From Alteromonas sp. RKMC-009 (GTDB taxonomy: Bacteria > Pseudomonadota > Gammaproteobacteria > Enterobacterales > Alteromonadaceae), in assembly GCF_003584565.2 (NCBI RefSeq), contig NZ_CP031010.1:1178001-1242000 (forward strand): 64,000 nucleotides of DNA, in the 5' to 3' direction. Every line of letters starts with the position of its first letter. Positions within the stretch are counted from its first letter, which is position 1. Made by a program: the position numbers and the translations under genes. The notes beneath the pieces were generated by a model, which saw only the letters and a list, made by a program, of their open reading frames with translations, was not told where the DNA came from and searched no databases. Shown here piece by piece: positions 18,753 through 26,798 of the stretch.

Positions 18753-19387
18753 AGGGGGGATAAATAATTATCGCGCAGGTATTTGTAGCCAGCATCGTAG
18801 AAAGCGAGGGGCGTAATTTGTTTGATGATGTTCCGGTTGTTTCTGCCTACTGCCGCATAATCTTTATAAAAAAGAGCTGCGATCAGCGCAATCGCCACAA
18901 TGGCAATGCCGTTAATCATCAGAATATGTTTAATACTTTTACTGAACGCCGTTTTGATTTCCATATTACACAGTGCGAATACAGGCAAAATGCCCAGTAC
19001 GCAGAAGAACAAAACAAAGCTCGCGTTGAGATAAGAAAATGCTTCTCCTGAGTTCGTTTCTATCAGGTTTTGAATCATGCTTTTATCGAACAGCAGGCCG
19101 TATGCTGTCATGCCGTAAAATATCAGTGATGCAATAATGATGTGTAACGCGGAAATCATCCGCGGAAAAATTAACCCCCCGCTCAGAGTGGTAAAAAGTA
19201 TCAGCAGGCTGAACAGCAATACAGGAACCGTGGCCAGAAAGGCATAATCTTTTATGCTGTCAGGCGATACGGCTTGCCATACCGTGCTCAAAAAAGGAGC
19301 ATTAAAAAGCAGGGAAATAAGCAAGCAGGAAGACACAAGCGTTTGTGCCGGGGTCAGCTTAAATTTTAGTAAAGCGAAAATACGCAT
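18734..19387 (-). pseudogene. eptA: eptA 5' part: membrane domain of phosphoethanolamine transferase (frameshifted)
   Basis: 217 residues with five hydrophobic helices (for example TLVSSCLLISLLFNAPF, LLFSLLILFTTLSGG, FVLFFCVLGILPVFALC), then FYKDYAAVGRNNRNIIKQITP and YKYLRDNY. These are the typical EptA N-terminal membrane domain and linker. After the C6 run it reads five aberrant residues (CPIVF) and stops. It is the first gene of an eptA-dgkA operon, divergent from a PmrAB-like two-component system, with a PmrA-type box about 50 bp upstream of the ATG. Confidence 0.85.
18754..18759 (-). other. Homopolymer C6 tract at the eptA frameshift
   Basis: Six G on the plus strand (six C in the eptA sense strand), at the junction of the membrane and catalytic domains. 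The two frames are related by -1, equivalent to one missing C. Seven C would give an unbroken gene reading YLSPPLPYRILDSKP. Confidence 0.9.
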
Positions 19388-19436
19388 CCTGTGGGGGCCG
19401 GGTTAATCTTATTTCGCTGCATCTTAGGGCTGGATC

Positions 19437-19453
19437 CTTAAGAATGACTTAAG
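19437..19453. promoter_or_regulatory. PmrA-type box upstream of eptA
   Basis: A direct repeat CTTAAG-N5-CTTAAG (19437-19442 and 19448-19453), matching the known PmrA consensus YTTAAK-N5-YTTAAK with an 11-bp period. On the eptA strand a -10-like TAAGAT (19426-19421) lies 10 bp downstream, so the box would occupy the -35 position. Confidence 0.75.
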
Positions 19454-19517
19454 ACAGACTGATTGTTCTGGGGCCGTTATACAAATAAATATGTGCATAA
19501 AAAGCAAAGAGTTACAT

Positions 19518-19534
19518 CTTCAGCTAATCTTAAG
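19518..19534. promoter_or_regulatory. PmrA-type box upstream of pmrA-like regulator
   Basis: A near-perfect repeat CTTCAG-N5-CTTAAG (19518-19523, 19529-19534). It is followed 8 bp later by a TATACA -10-like hexamer (19543-19548) on the plus strand, 48 bp before the regulator start. This suggests positive autoregulation of the two-component pair. Confidence 0.65.
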
Positions 19535-19581
19535 TTTTCTGGTATACACTTCGACGATTTAGTTTTTAAAAGAGGTTGGCG

Positions 19582-20259
19582 ATGAGAGTATTGCTAATTG
19601 AAGATTCCGATGCGCTCAGACGTAATATTACCATCGGACTTAAAAAGTTAGGCTATGCCGTGGACAACGCTGCTACCGGAACGGATGGCCTGAACATGGC
19701 GCTTCTGGGCGAATATGACATCGTGATCCTTGATCTCATGTTGCCTCACCTCGACGGTATGGAAATTCTGACGGTATTAAGAAAGAAAAACATCGATACC
19801 CGGGTAATTATCCTGTCGGCCCGCTCCGGGCCTGACGATAAAGTTAACGGTATCATTGCCGGTGCTGATGATTATCTGGCAAAGCCGTTTTCCTTCGATG
19901 AATTATGTGCCCGTATGGTGAACCTGATGCGTCGGGGAAAGCTGGTTCACAGTGATGACAAAGTGGTGGTGGGAGACTTTACGTTAGATCTGCAAAGTAA
20001 GCTTTTACTGCTGAATCAAACGCCGGTAGATCTGACCCCCAACGAATACCGGATTGTGGAGTGCTTGTTTCACAATAAAAACCGCATAGTGACATCAGAG
20101 CGCCTGAGTGAGTCTATTGCCGGGAGTTATGACATGGTGTCTAAAAATGCCATTGAAGCCCATTTGTCTGCGGTAAGAAAGAAAGTGCGTAAACTGGGCG
20201 GCGAATTGCCGGTTAAAAATAAGCGGGGATTCGGCTATATGGTCGCTGAGGAACTATGA
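19582..20259 (+). CDS. pmrA: PmrA/BasR-like response regulator
   Basis: A 225-residue OmpR-family regulator. The receiver has IEDSDALR, the acceptor Asp in VILDLMLPHLDG and a complete GIIAGADDYLAKPFSF. The winged-helix domain includes LTPNEYRIVECLFHNKNRIV and a C-terminal KRGFGYMV. The ATG at 19582 follows GAGG; a TTG two codons earlier is less likely. The gene is divergent from eptA-dgkA, with paired PmrA boxes between, so assignment as the regulator of lipid A modification rests on context plus family. The stop overlaps the kinase ATG by 4 bp. Confidence 0.85.
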   Translation: MRVLLIEDSDALRRNITIGLKKLGYAVDNAATGTDGLNMALLGEYDIVILDLMLPHLDGMEILTVLRKKNIDTRVIILSARSGPDDKVNGIIAGADDYLAKPFSFDELCARMVNLMRRGKLVHSDDKVVVGDFTLDLQSKLLLLNQTPVDLTPNEYRIVECLFHNKNRIVTSERLSESIAGSYDMVSKNAIEAHLSAVRKKVRKLGGELPVKNKRGFGYMVAEEL

Positions 20260-21671
20260 TCTCTATTCGCAAAACACTCACCCGACGCTTATCTGTTGCT
20301 ATTTCATTGCTGATAGTCACTGCCTTGTTGATTACAGATATTGCTGTAGATGGTTGGGTAGAACGACAGTTCAATCATGCGGTACATGACAAAATTGGCC
20401 TGTTAGAAACGCTGGTCGATGAAGACACGACCGGCGTCGAATTTGAGTTCGCCGGTGAATACTATCCGGAATTTACCGGCACCAATGATCCTGAGTATTT
20501 TCAATTATGGTACGACGGAGAAACTTTCGAGAAGTCAGCCACACTGCACATGCACAGTATGAATGCCTTGCCATTTAAGGCGGTTCAGGAAGGCGAAACA
20601 GTACTGGAAGATATTGTTTTACCTGATGGCAGGAACGGGCGTATAGCTTACACCCGGTTCATTCCTCAAATCGATACCGAAAACAGAGAGGCCTATTTCG
20701 CCACAAAACAAAAAGGCGAGCGCAAACCGATGACACTGGCCTACGCGGTTTCGATTGAGCAATTACAGTATTCACTTTGGCTCATCGACGCCGCTTTCAT
20801 TCTGGCACTTATCATTGTTCCATTAACGGTGCGCTTTACCGTGAAAAACACGGTGGCATATGCATTAACCCCATTGGACGACTTTATTGGACAAATCCGC
20901 AATACGCGCTTAATCGATAACCCTCAACCGATGCAAATGAAAGTGCCGGTTGAAGAATTACTCCCGGTGGTTGAGAGCCTTAATTACTTTATTGCAGAAA
21001 ACAGTCGCCATTATCAACGGGAAAGAAGACTTACGTCTGATATTGCCCATGAGTTGAAAACCCCGGTGACTGAACTTATCACCATGGCTGAAATTGCGAC
21101 CCGCTTTCCCGATGATGAAGAGTTAGAAGCTCACTTTAAACCCGATGTCTTAACGATTGGTTTAAGGATGAAAAGTATCATCTCAGGGTTAATGATTTTA
21201 CACAAATACTCTAATCAGAAACTGGCTTGCGCAGACATTATCGATGTTTGCGATCTGCTTACAAAAGTGATTGATTCTGAGGGAAGTGGAAGGGTGCATC
21301 TGGTCTTTGATGAAGCTACAGATACAACTGTGAAAAGCAATTTATTTGCGCTGGAGTCCGTATGTACTAATCTGATTGCCAACGCATTACAGTACAGCCC
21401 GACTGACTCGCAAGTGACTTGTAATATTGAAAAGCTTACCGGTGATACTCTGGATGTTGTGGTAAGCAATACCATGCAAAAACCGGTGAGCGACGAAGAG
21501 TTGCAATTGATGTTCGAGCCTTTATGGCAACACGATCCCGCCCGTACTTCGACAGAAAACTTCGGCCTCGGACTGGCTATCGTCAAAACGCTTCTGAAAG
21601 CGGTGGATGCCGGCATTCGGGTGAGTGCTGATGGGGGCGATATCGCCTTTCGGGTTAGTTTGCCGGTGTAG
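20256..21671 (+). CDS. pmrB: PmrB-like sensor histidine kinase
   Basis: A 471-residue kinase. An N-terminal helix (SVAISLLIVTALLITDIAV) is followed by an acidic periplasmic domain of about 145 residues. That domain contains DEDTTGVEFEFAGEYYPEF and several Glu/Asp clusters that could sense cations or antimicrobial peptides. A second helix (AAFILALIIVPLTVRF) leads to a HisKA with SDIAHELKTPVTELITM and an HATPase with NLIANALQYS and FGLGLAIVK. Translation is coupled to the regulator by ATGA. The ligand (Fe3+, low pH, peptides) is inferred only from the PmrAB analogy. Confidence 0.83.
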   Translation: MISIRKTLTRRLSVAISLLIVTALLITDIAVDGWVERQFNHAVHDKIGLLETLVDEDTTGVEFEFAGEYYPEFTGTNDPEYFQLWYDGETFEKSATLHMHSMNALPFKAVQEGETVLEDIVLPDGRNGRIAYTRFIPQIDTENREAYFATKQKGERKPMTLAYAVSIEQLQYSLWLIDAAFILALIIVPLTVRFTVKNTVAYALTPLDDFIGQIRNTRLIDNPQPMQMKVPVEELLPVVESLNYFIAENSRHYQRERRLTSDIAHELKTPVTELITMAEIATRFPDDEELEAHFKPDVLTIGLRMKSIISGLMILHKYSNQKLACADIIDVCDLLTKVIDSEGSGRVHLVFDEATDTTVKSNLFALESVCTNLIANALQYSPTDSQVTCNIEKLTGDTLDVVVSNTMQKPVSDEELQLMFEPLWQHDPARTSTENFGLGLAIVKTLLKAVDAGIRVSADGGDIAFRVSLPV

Positions 21672-21758
21672 TGTCAAAGCCCGTCATACCAACTCGTTAT
21701 AACGGGCTGTTAACTAGTCATCCTACATGTTCAAGAGCGACAGTTTTGGGGTGCTAAA

Positions 21759-24263
21759 TTACTCACATGCAAGCACATCTACGTTTTCAGGGGCTTGCTG
21801 AATAAACACATCGGCAAGGCTTAACGTTCCGCTACCTGATGTGCGCAGGGCGAAGGCAGTTGTCAGTGTGTTTACGTCAGGTGAGGCGAAACATTTAAGG
21901 GGTAATGCCAGAGACTGCCAGCTGTTACCCTCAAAGTCCGACAGCGCCGGTGCGATATTGACGCCGGACGGGCAGGCTTCATCGCCGTCTTGCTGTTCAG
22001 AACACAAGGTAACGAGAACATCATCTGAAAAAGGTTGCGAGACATTGACACTGAAAACCAGCGCACGGTTTTCTGCATGCGCATTCGATGCAACTAATTC
22101 AGCTTTTTCAGTGCGCGTGAAAGCAACACCGGCCGGCGTCTTTCCATTGAAGGTGACGGTGATCGCATCTTCCTGTACCACTTTGTCGCTGGTGCGGTAA
22201 GTAATGCTGCCGAAGGATTCAGCGCTTGCGGCAACAGTTTTGCGTTCATTGTTTGAGGTAAGCTGTAACGACCATGGCGCGCGGACGCCGCCCTGTAAAA
22301 TGGCAACAGACTCTGCAGATTGTTGCTTAAGGCTTTCATCTTGTTCGTTCAGGTTGTCCGGCAGAACATTCTTGTCGCTGAAGGTTAAACCAAATCCATA
22401 GGGCAGGAGAGGGGCGTAATCATCATCTCCCACATTGGCTATCTGCAGGGGGGATGCCGGCCATGAGAAGGGCAGTTTACCTTTAAAATCAGCATCGCCG
22501 AATAATACCTCTGCCACAGCCGCACCTTCGGATCCCGGAAGCCAGGCGGCAACGAACGCATCCGAGGCATTCAGTTCAGCATTCACCCACATCGGCCTGC
22601 CAGAAATGAATACCGAAACCACAGGGATTCCGTCTTCTTTCAGTTTCTTCAGTAAGGCCAAATCTTTCTGATTACCTGGCTGGTAGGCGAGTGTTTCTCT
22701 GTCGCCTACACCTTCTGCATAGGGCTCTTCACCAAATACGACAATGGCCACATCGGGTTTGCTGCTATAGCTGCCATCAACCGATAAAGTGGCATTACCG
22801 CCAGCTTGCTTTGCGTACTGTGAAATACCATCAAATACCGACGTGCCACCAGGGAAATCGTCATTGGTATTGTTCGTCCCCTGCCAGGTAATTGTCCAGC
22901 CGCCGGATTGTTTGCCAATGTTGTCAGCCGCATCACCGGCCACCAGAATGTTCGCGCTTGCAGACAGCGGTAACAGGCTTTGTTTGTTTTTCAGTAAAAC
23001 CAGAGATTCCTTAACGGCCTGACGGGCGACTTTTCTGTGTTCTTCACTGCCAATCAGAGACTGTTTACCGGAAAGCGGGCGCTGGGCAGGGCTGGCTTTA
23101 TCAAAAAGTCCTGCCCGCATTTTTACCCGCAGAATGCGTCTTACCGCATCGTCTAAACGGGCGCTGCTGATGGTGCCGTCTTTCACCTGCGCCACTGTAT
23201 TGTGGTAAAGCGCTTTCCAGTCGGAAGGTACCATATAAATATCGAGGCCAGCGTTAATCGCCTGAGCGCAATTGTCGTTAGTGCAGCCTTTAATCTGACC
23301 ATGCCCGTTCCAGTCGCCCACCACAAAGCCGTCGAACCCCATGCGGTTTTTCAGCACGTCTGTCAGTAAGTATTCATGACCATGTAGTTTTTTGCCGTGC
23401 CAGCTGTTAAATGACGCCATCACCGATTGTGCGCCCGCAGTAAGGCCACCCACATAGCCCTGAGCGTGAATATCAAACAGGTCTTGTTCTGTTGCGATGT
23501 TGTCGCCCTGGTCGTCGCCTTTCACTGTGCCGCCATCACCAACGAAGTGTTTTACGGTACTGATCACCCGCTCGTCACCCAGGAAATCACCGGCATCAGC
23601 ATGGCCTTGCAGGCCTTTAACCACAGAAGCAGCATAGGCTTTTACAATTTCAGGATCTTCTGAGTAGCTTTCATAAGTGCGGCCCCAGCGGTCATCACGC
23701 ACAACGGCAACTGTTGGTGCAAATACCCAGTCGATCCCGGTGGCCATGACTTCCTGCGCCGTGATGTTAGCTATCTGTTCCATTAACTCAGGATTGTTGG
23801 CCGCGCCAAGGCCAATGTTGTGGGGAAACAGCGTGGCACCAATCACATTGTTGTGACCGTGTACCGCATCTGTTCCCCACATGGTTGGAATCGTTGAGCC
23901 GTCTTTACTGTCGTCAACAGAAGCCTGATACATGGCTTCTGCCAAATCTATCCATTCCTGCGGCGTTGCATGTTTATTACTGCCGGGAAATGAGCCTCCG
24001 CCGTTAAGATAAGAGCCAAAGCCGTATTGACGCATATCTTCCGGGGTAATACTGCCGATTTCAGGCTGGATCACCTGCGCGACTTTTTGCTCAACAGTCA
24101 TTGACGCTAACAAAGCAGACACTCTGTCTTCCGTCGCCTGGTCCGGTTTAACGGCCATATCCAGATGAGGCCAAACTGACGGGCTGTCTGCGTTATCTGT
24201 GGAAGAAACACAGGCTGTCAGCAGAACGGAGGCAACGACCGTTGAGAGCAAAGTCTTTCGCAT
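21759..24263 (-). CDS. GH3 exo-beta-glucanase lipoprotein (ExoP-like)
   Basis: An 834-residue glycoside hydrolase with a lipobox LLTAC (Cys18). The N-terminal GH3 barrel includes DRWGRTYESYSEDPEIV, KHFVGDGGT and the nucleophile Asp (about 317) in GFVVGDWNGHGQ. The GH3 C-domain carries VVVFGEEPYAEGVGDRE. A terminal region of about 180 residues resembles the galactose-binding-like ExoP domain. Length and layout match marine exo-1,3/1,4-beta-glucanases (ExoP, about 840). It should release glucose from laminarin oligosaccharides in the periplasm. It is divergent from GH1, with two LacI operators in the shared 150-bp promoter region. Confidence 0.9.
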   Translation of the reverse strand: MRKTLLSTVVASVLLTACVSSTDNADSPSVWPHLDMAVKPDQATEDRVSALLASMTVEQKVAQVIQPEIGSITPEDMRQYGFGSYLNGGGSFPGSNKHATPQEWIDLAEAMYQASVDDSKDGSTIPTMWGTDAVHGHNNVIGATLFPHNIGLGAANNPELMEQIANITAQEVMATGIDWVFAPTVAVVRDDRWGRTYESYSEDPEIVKAYAASVVKGLQGHADAGDFLGDERVISTVKHFVGDGGTVKGDDQGDNIATEQDLFDIHAQGYVGGLTAGAQSVMASFNSWHGKKLHGHEYLLTDVLKNRMGFDGFVVGDWNGHGQIKGCTNDNCAQAINAGLDIYMVPSDWKALYHNTVAQVKDGTISSARLDDAVRRILRVKMRAGLFDKASPAQRPLSGKQSLIGSEEHRKVARQAVKESLVLLKNKQSLLPLSASANILVAGDAADNIGKQSGGWTITWQGTNNTNDDFPGGTSVFDGISQYAKQAGGNATLSVDGSYSSKPDVAIVVFGEEPYAEGVGDRETLAYQPGNQKDLALLKKLKEDGIPVVSVFISGRPMWVNAELNASDAFVAAWLPGSEGAAVAEVLFGDADFKGKLPFSWPASPLQIANVGDDDYAPLLPYGFGLTFSDKNVLPDNLNEQDESLKQQSAESVAILQGGVRAPWSLQLTSNNERKTVAASAESFGSITYRTSDKVVQEDAITVTFNGKTPAGVAFTRTEKAELVASNAHAENRALVFSVNVSQPFSDDVLVTLCSEQQDGDEACPSGVNIAPALSDFEGNSWQSLALPLKCFASPDVNTLTTAFALRTSGSGTLSLADVFIQQAPENVDVLACE

Positions 24264-24288
24264 AATGTAAGAACCTTCATAGTTAGAT

Positions 24289-24315
24289 TTGAAAGCGCTT
24301 ACATTTTGTTATAAT
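24289..24315 (+). promoter_or_regulatory. Candidate GH1-lacI-MFS promoter
   Basis: -35 TTGAAA (24289-24294) and -10 TATAAT (24310-24315) are separated by 15 bp. The LacI operator at 24290 covers the -35, and the second operator at 24322 covers the expected start point, an arrangement suited to repression. Confidence 0.5.
24290..24303. promoter_or_regulatory. LacI-family operator between GH3 and GH1, site A
   Basis: TGAAAGCGCTTACA, the same core as the GH16 operators. It overlaps the -35 hexamer of the proposed plus-strand GH1 promoter. Confidence 0.78.
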
Positions 24316-24321
24316 GTTATT

Positions 24322-24335
24322 TGAAAGCGCTTACA
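24322..24335. promoter_or_regulatory. LacI-family operator between GH3 and GH1, site B
   Basis: A second copy of TGAAAGCGCTTACA, 32 bp (about three helical turns) from site A. The two sites lie on the same DNA face and can serve both divergent promoters. Confidence 0.78.
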
Positions 24336-24414
24336 TTTTTTCAAGATAATTACACGAAGCGTTAACAAGTTCAATCCTGAATAACGAAAACTGGTTTGCC
24401 TGCCGGGAACAGAC

Positions 24415-25746
24415 ATGAAAAAAATAGAGTTACCTGATGACAGCCCGATGCGGCATTGCGATTTCCTGTTTGGCGTTGCTACGTCCAGCTATCAGATTGA
24501 AGGTAGCAGGCATCAGCGGGATGATTGCATATGGGATCTTTTTTGCAGAAAGCCCGGTGCCATCAGCGATGGATCTGACGGCGATATTGCCTGCAGGCAT
24601 ATTGAAAAGTGGCGGGAAGATGCTGAACTCATTGCATCCCTCGGCGTGGATGCCTACCGGTTGTCTGTGTGCTGGCCCAGAGTTATCAATGATGAGGGAA
24701 CAGTGAATGAGGAGGGGCTGGCTTTTTACATTGAATTGGTCACCTGGCTGCACAACAGAGGGATTAAAGTCTTTGTTACCCTTTATCACTGGGATCTTCC
24801 GCAATGCCTTGAGGACAAAGGCGGGTGGTTAAATCGCGATACTGTCCGGGCGTTTGCCCGGTATGTTGACGTTGTTGCCAGCGCTCTGGGCGATAAGGTC
24901 TATGCCTGGGCTACCATCAATGAGCCTTTTTGTTCAGCTTATCTGGGATACGAAACCGGTGTGCATGCGCCGGGTATTACCGGTGTTAAAAATGGCAGAC
25001 AGGCAGCACACCATATATTAATGGCCCATGGTATAGGCATGAAAACCTTGCGAGCCCGCTGTCCCGACGGCATTCATGGCATTGTGTTGAATTTTTCTAC
25101 CTGTATTGCTGCGTCAGCGTCTGCTGATGACATAAGAGCTGCCATTCAGGCTGATGCCTATCACAACCAGTGGTATTTGCAGCCGGTGTTAACCGGTGAA
25201 TACCCGGATATACTGCTGTCACTGGCACCGGAAGAACGGCCTGAAATCCTGCCGGACGACATGGCATTAATCCGCCAACCGCTGGATTACCTGGGCGTCA
25301 ATTATTATTCGCCGACAGTATACCGGGATAATGGCAAAGGTAGCTTTATTGCGCAGCCACCCTGTGATGTACCGGTTACGGATATGGGATGGGAAATCCG
25401 GCCGGAAGCGTTCACTGAATTGCTGGTGTCGCTGCATCAGCGTTATCAACTGCCGCCGGTTTATATCACCGAAAACGGAGCCGCGATGCATGATATCCTG
25501 GTTAACGATCAGGTGCACGACGACGACCGCGTCGCCTATTTTCACACTCACTTAAATGCGGTGGATGAAGCTATGCGTCAGGGCGTGGATATACGCGGCT
25601 ATTTTGCCTGGTCACTGATGGACAATTTTGAATGGGCATTTGGCTACAGTAAGCGATTCGGACTGGTCTACACAGACTATGAATCCGGACAACGCATCAT
25701 CAAGCAAAGCGGATTTGCCTATAAAGAGTTGATAACCCGCAAATAA
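24415..25746 (+). CDS. GH1 beta-glucosidase (cytoplasmic)
   Basis: A 443-residue family 1 glycosidase with no signal peptide. The acid/base Glu170 is in ATINEPF and the nucleophile Glu353 in YITENG. The family signature FLFGVATSSYQIEG is near the N-terminus and NFEWAFGYSKRFGLVY near the C-terminus. It should hydrolyse beta-glucosides, probably cellobiose- or laminaribiose-type disaccharides, after uptake by the MFS porter encoded two genes downstream. It is first in the GH1-lacI-MFS operon and divergent from GH3. Confidence 0.92.
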   Translation: MKKIELPDDSPMRHCDFLFGVATSSYQIEGSRHQRDDCIWDLFCRKPGAISDGSDGDIACRHIEKWREDAELIASLGVDAYRLSVCWPRVINDEGTVNEEGLAFYIELVTWLHNRGIKVFVTLYHWDLPQCLEDKGGWLNRDTVRAFARYVDVVASALGDKVYAWATINEPFCSAYLGYETGVHAPGITGVKNGRQAAHHILMAHGIGMKTLRARCPDGIHGIVLNFSTCIAASASADDIRAAIQADAYHNQWYLQPVLTGEYPDILLSLAPEERPEILPDDMALIRQPLDYLGVNYYSPTVYRDNGKGSFIAQPPCDVPVTDMGWEIRPEAFTELLVSLHQRYQLPPVYITENGAAMHDILVNDQVHDDDRVAYFHTHLNAVDEAMRQGVDIRGYFAWSLMDNFEWAFGYSKRFGLVYTDYESGQRIIKQSGFAYKELITRK

Positions 25747-25787
25747 CCGGTAAATTGGTGACATGATGAAGGCGCAGTATTTTTATT

Positions 25788-26798
25788 ATGGCAACCATTT
25801 ACGAAGTTTCTAAAGCAGCAGGTGTTTCGCTGGCTACAGTGTCCCGGGTGATGAACGGCAATGCCAAAGTCAGTGACCGGACGCGACAAAAAGTCGTGGA
25901 TGCCATGGAGGCGTTAGGTTACAAGCCTAATGCTATCGCCCAGTCTTTAGCTTCAAACCGCACAAACAGTGTGGGTTTACTGGTGTCTGAACTGCACGGC
26001 TCCTATTTTGGTGATCTGATGAGCACCATAGAGCTGATCCTTAAAAAACACGGCAAGCACGTTATTATTACCGCGGGCCACGTAGATGAAAGCCGTGAAA
26101 CAGACGCCATCGATTTTCTGACCAGCCGGCGTTGTGACGCATTGATTGTCCATGCTGAAGCTGTGACTGATGACTATCTGATTTCCTTAAGCAAAACATC
26201 TGTACCGGTGGCGGTGGTGAACCGTAAAGTTAACGGTCTGGAAGATAAGTGTTTTGTCGCTGATAACGTGGATGGCGGTTATCTGGCAACAAAAGCGGTA
26301 CTGGACAAAGGTCACCGGAATATCGGCTACATCAGCGGACCGCTTTTCAAAACAGATGCCTCAGACCGGTTAACCGGACATAAAAAGGCGTTAGCAGAAG
26401 CGGGTATCAGTTTTGAGTCTTCACTGATGTTTGAGGGAGACTATCATGAGTCGTCAGGTCAGGAAGGGTTTGCCAGCCTGCTGGCTCAGCATCCTGATAT
26501 GACTGCACTGGTGTGCGCCAACGATGAGATGGCCTCAGGGGCAATGACCGCCGCCAGAGAAGCGGGTTTTGCTTTACCTGAACAGTTGTCGGTAGTGGGG
26601 TTTGATAACGCCATTTTCTGTCGCTATCTGTATCCCAAACTGACTACGGTAAGCAACCCGGTACGTGCCATGGGCGAAATGGCAGCGCACTGGGTGCTGG
26701 AACATGTTTACGACATCAAATGTCCTCAACCTGTCACGCATATTTTTGAGCCTGAACTAATCTTACGGGATTCGCTGGGACCGGCACCCCATGCTTAA
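25788..26798 (+). CDS. LacI-family transcriptional repressor of beta-glucan genes
   Basis: A 336-residue regulator. The N-terminal HTH ATIYEVSKAAGVSLATVSRVMNG is followed by the hinge helix with SLASNRTNSVGLL and a periplasmic-binding-protein-like sugar domain (LVCANDEMASGAM, VVGFDNAIF). It lies 41 bp after GH1 and overlaps the MFS gene by 8 bp. The four GCGC-centred palindromes near GH16, GH3 and GH1 are of the type bound by this family, so it probably regulates both loci. The inducer is unknown; a glucose disaccharide is likely. Confidence 0.92.
   Translation: MATIYEVSKAAGVSLATVSRVMNGNAKVSDRTRQKVVDAMEALGYKPNAIAQSLASNRTNSVGLLVSELHGSYFGDLMSTIELILKKHGKHVIITAGHVDESRETDAIDFLTSRRCDALIVHAEAVTDDYLISLSKTSVPVAVVNRKVNGLEDKCFVADNVDGGYLATKAVLDKGHRNIGYISGPLFKTDASDRLTGHKKALAEAGISFESSLMFEGDYHESSGQEGFASLLAQHPDMTALVCANDEMASGAMTAAREAGFALPEQLSVVGFDNAIFCRYLYPKLTTVSNPVRAMGEMAAHWVLEHVYDIKCPQPVTHIFEPELILRDSLGPAPHA

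Noticed and set aside
21678..21708. Hairpin AGCCCGT/ACGGGCT between the PmrB-like and GH3 genes
   Set aside because: Seven-base stem with a 17-base loop and no T tract on the plus strand; too weak to call as a terminator.
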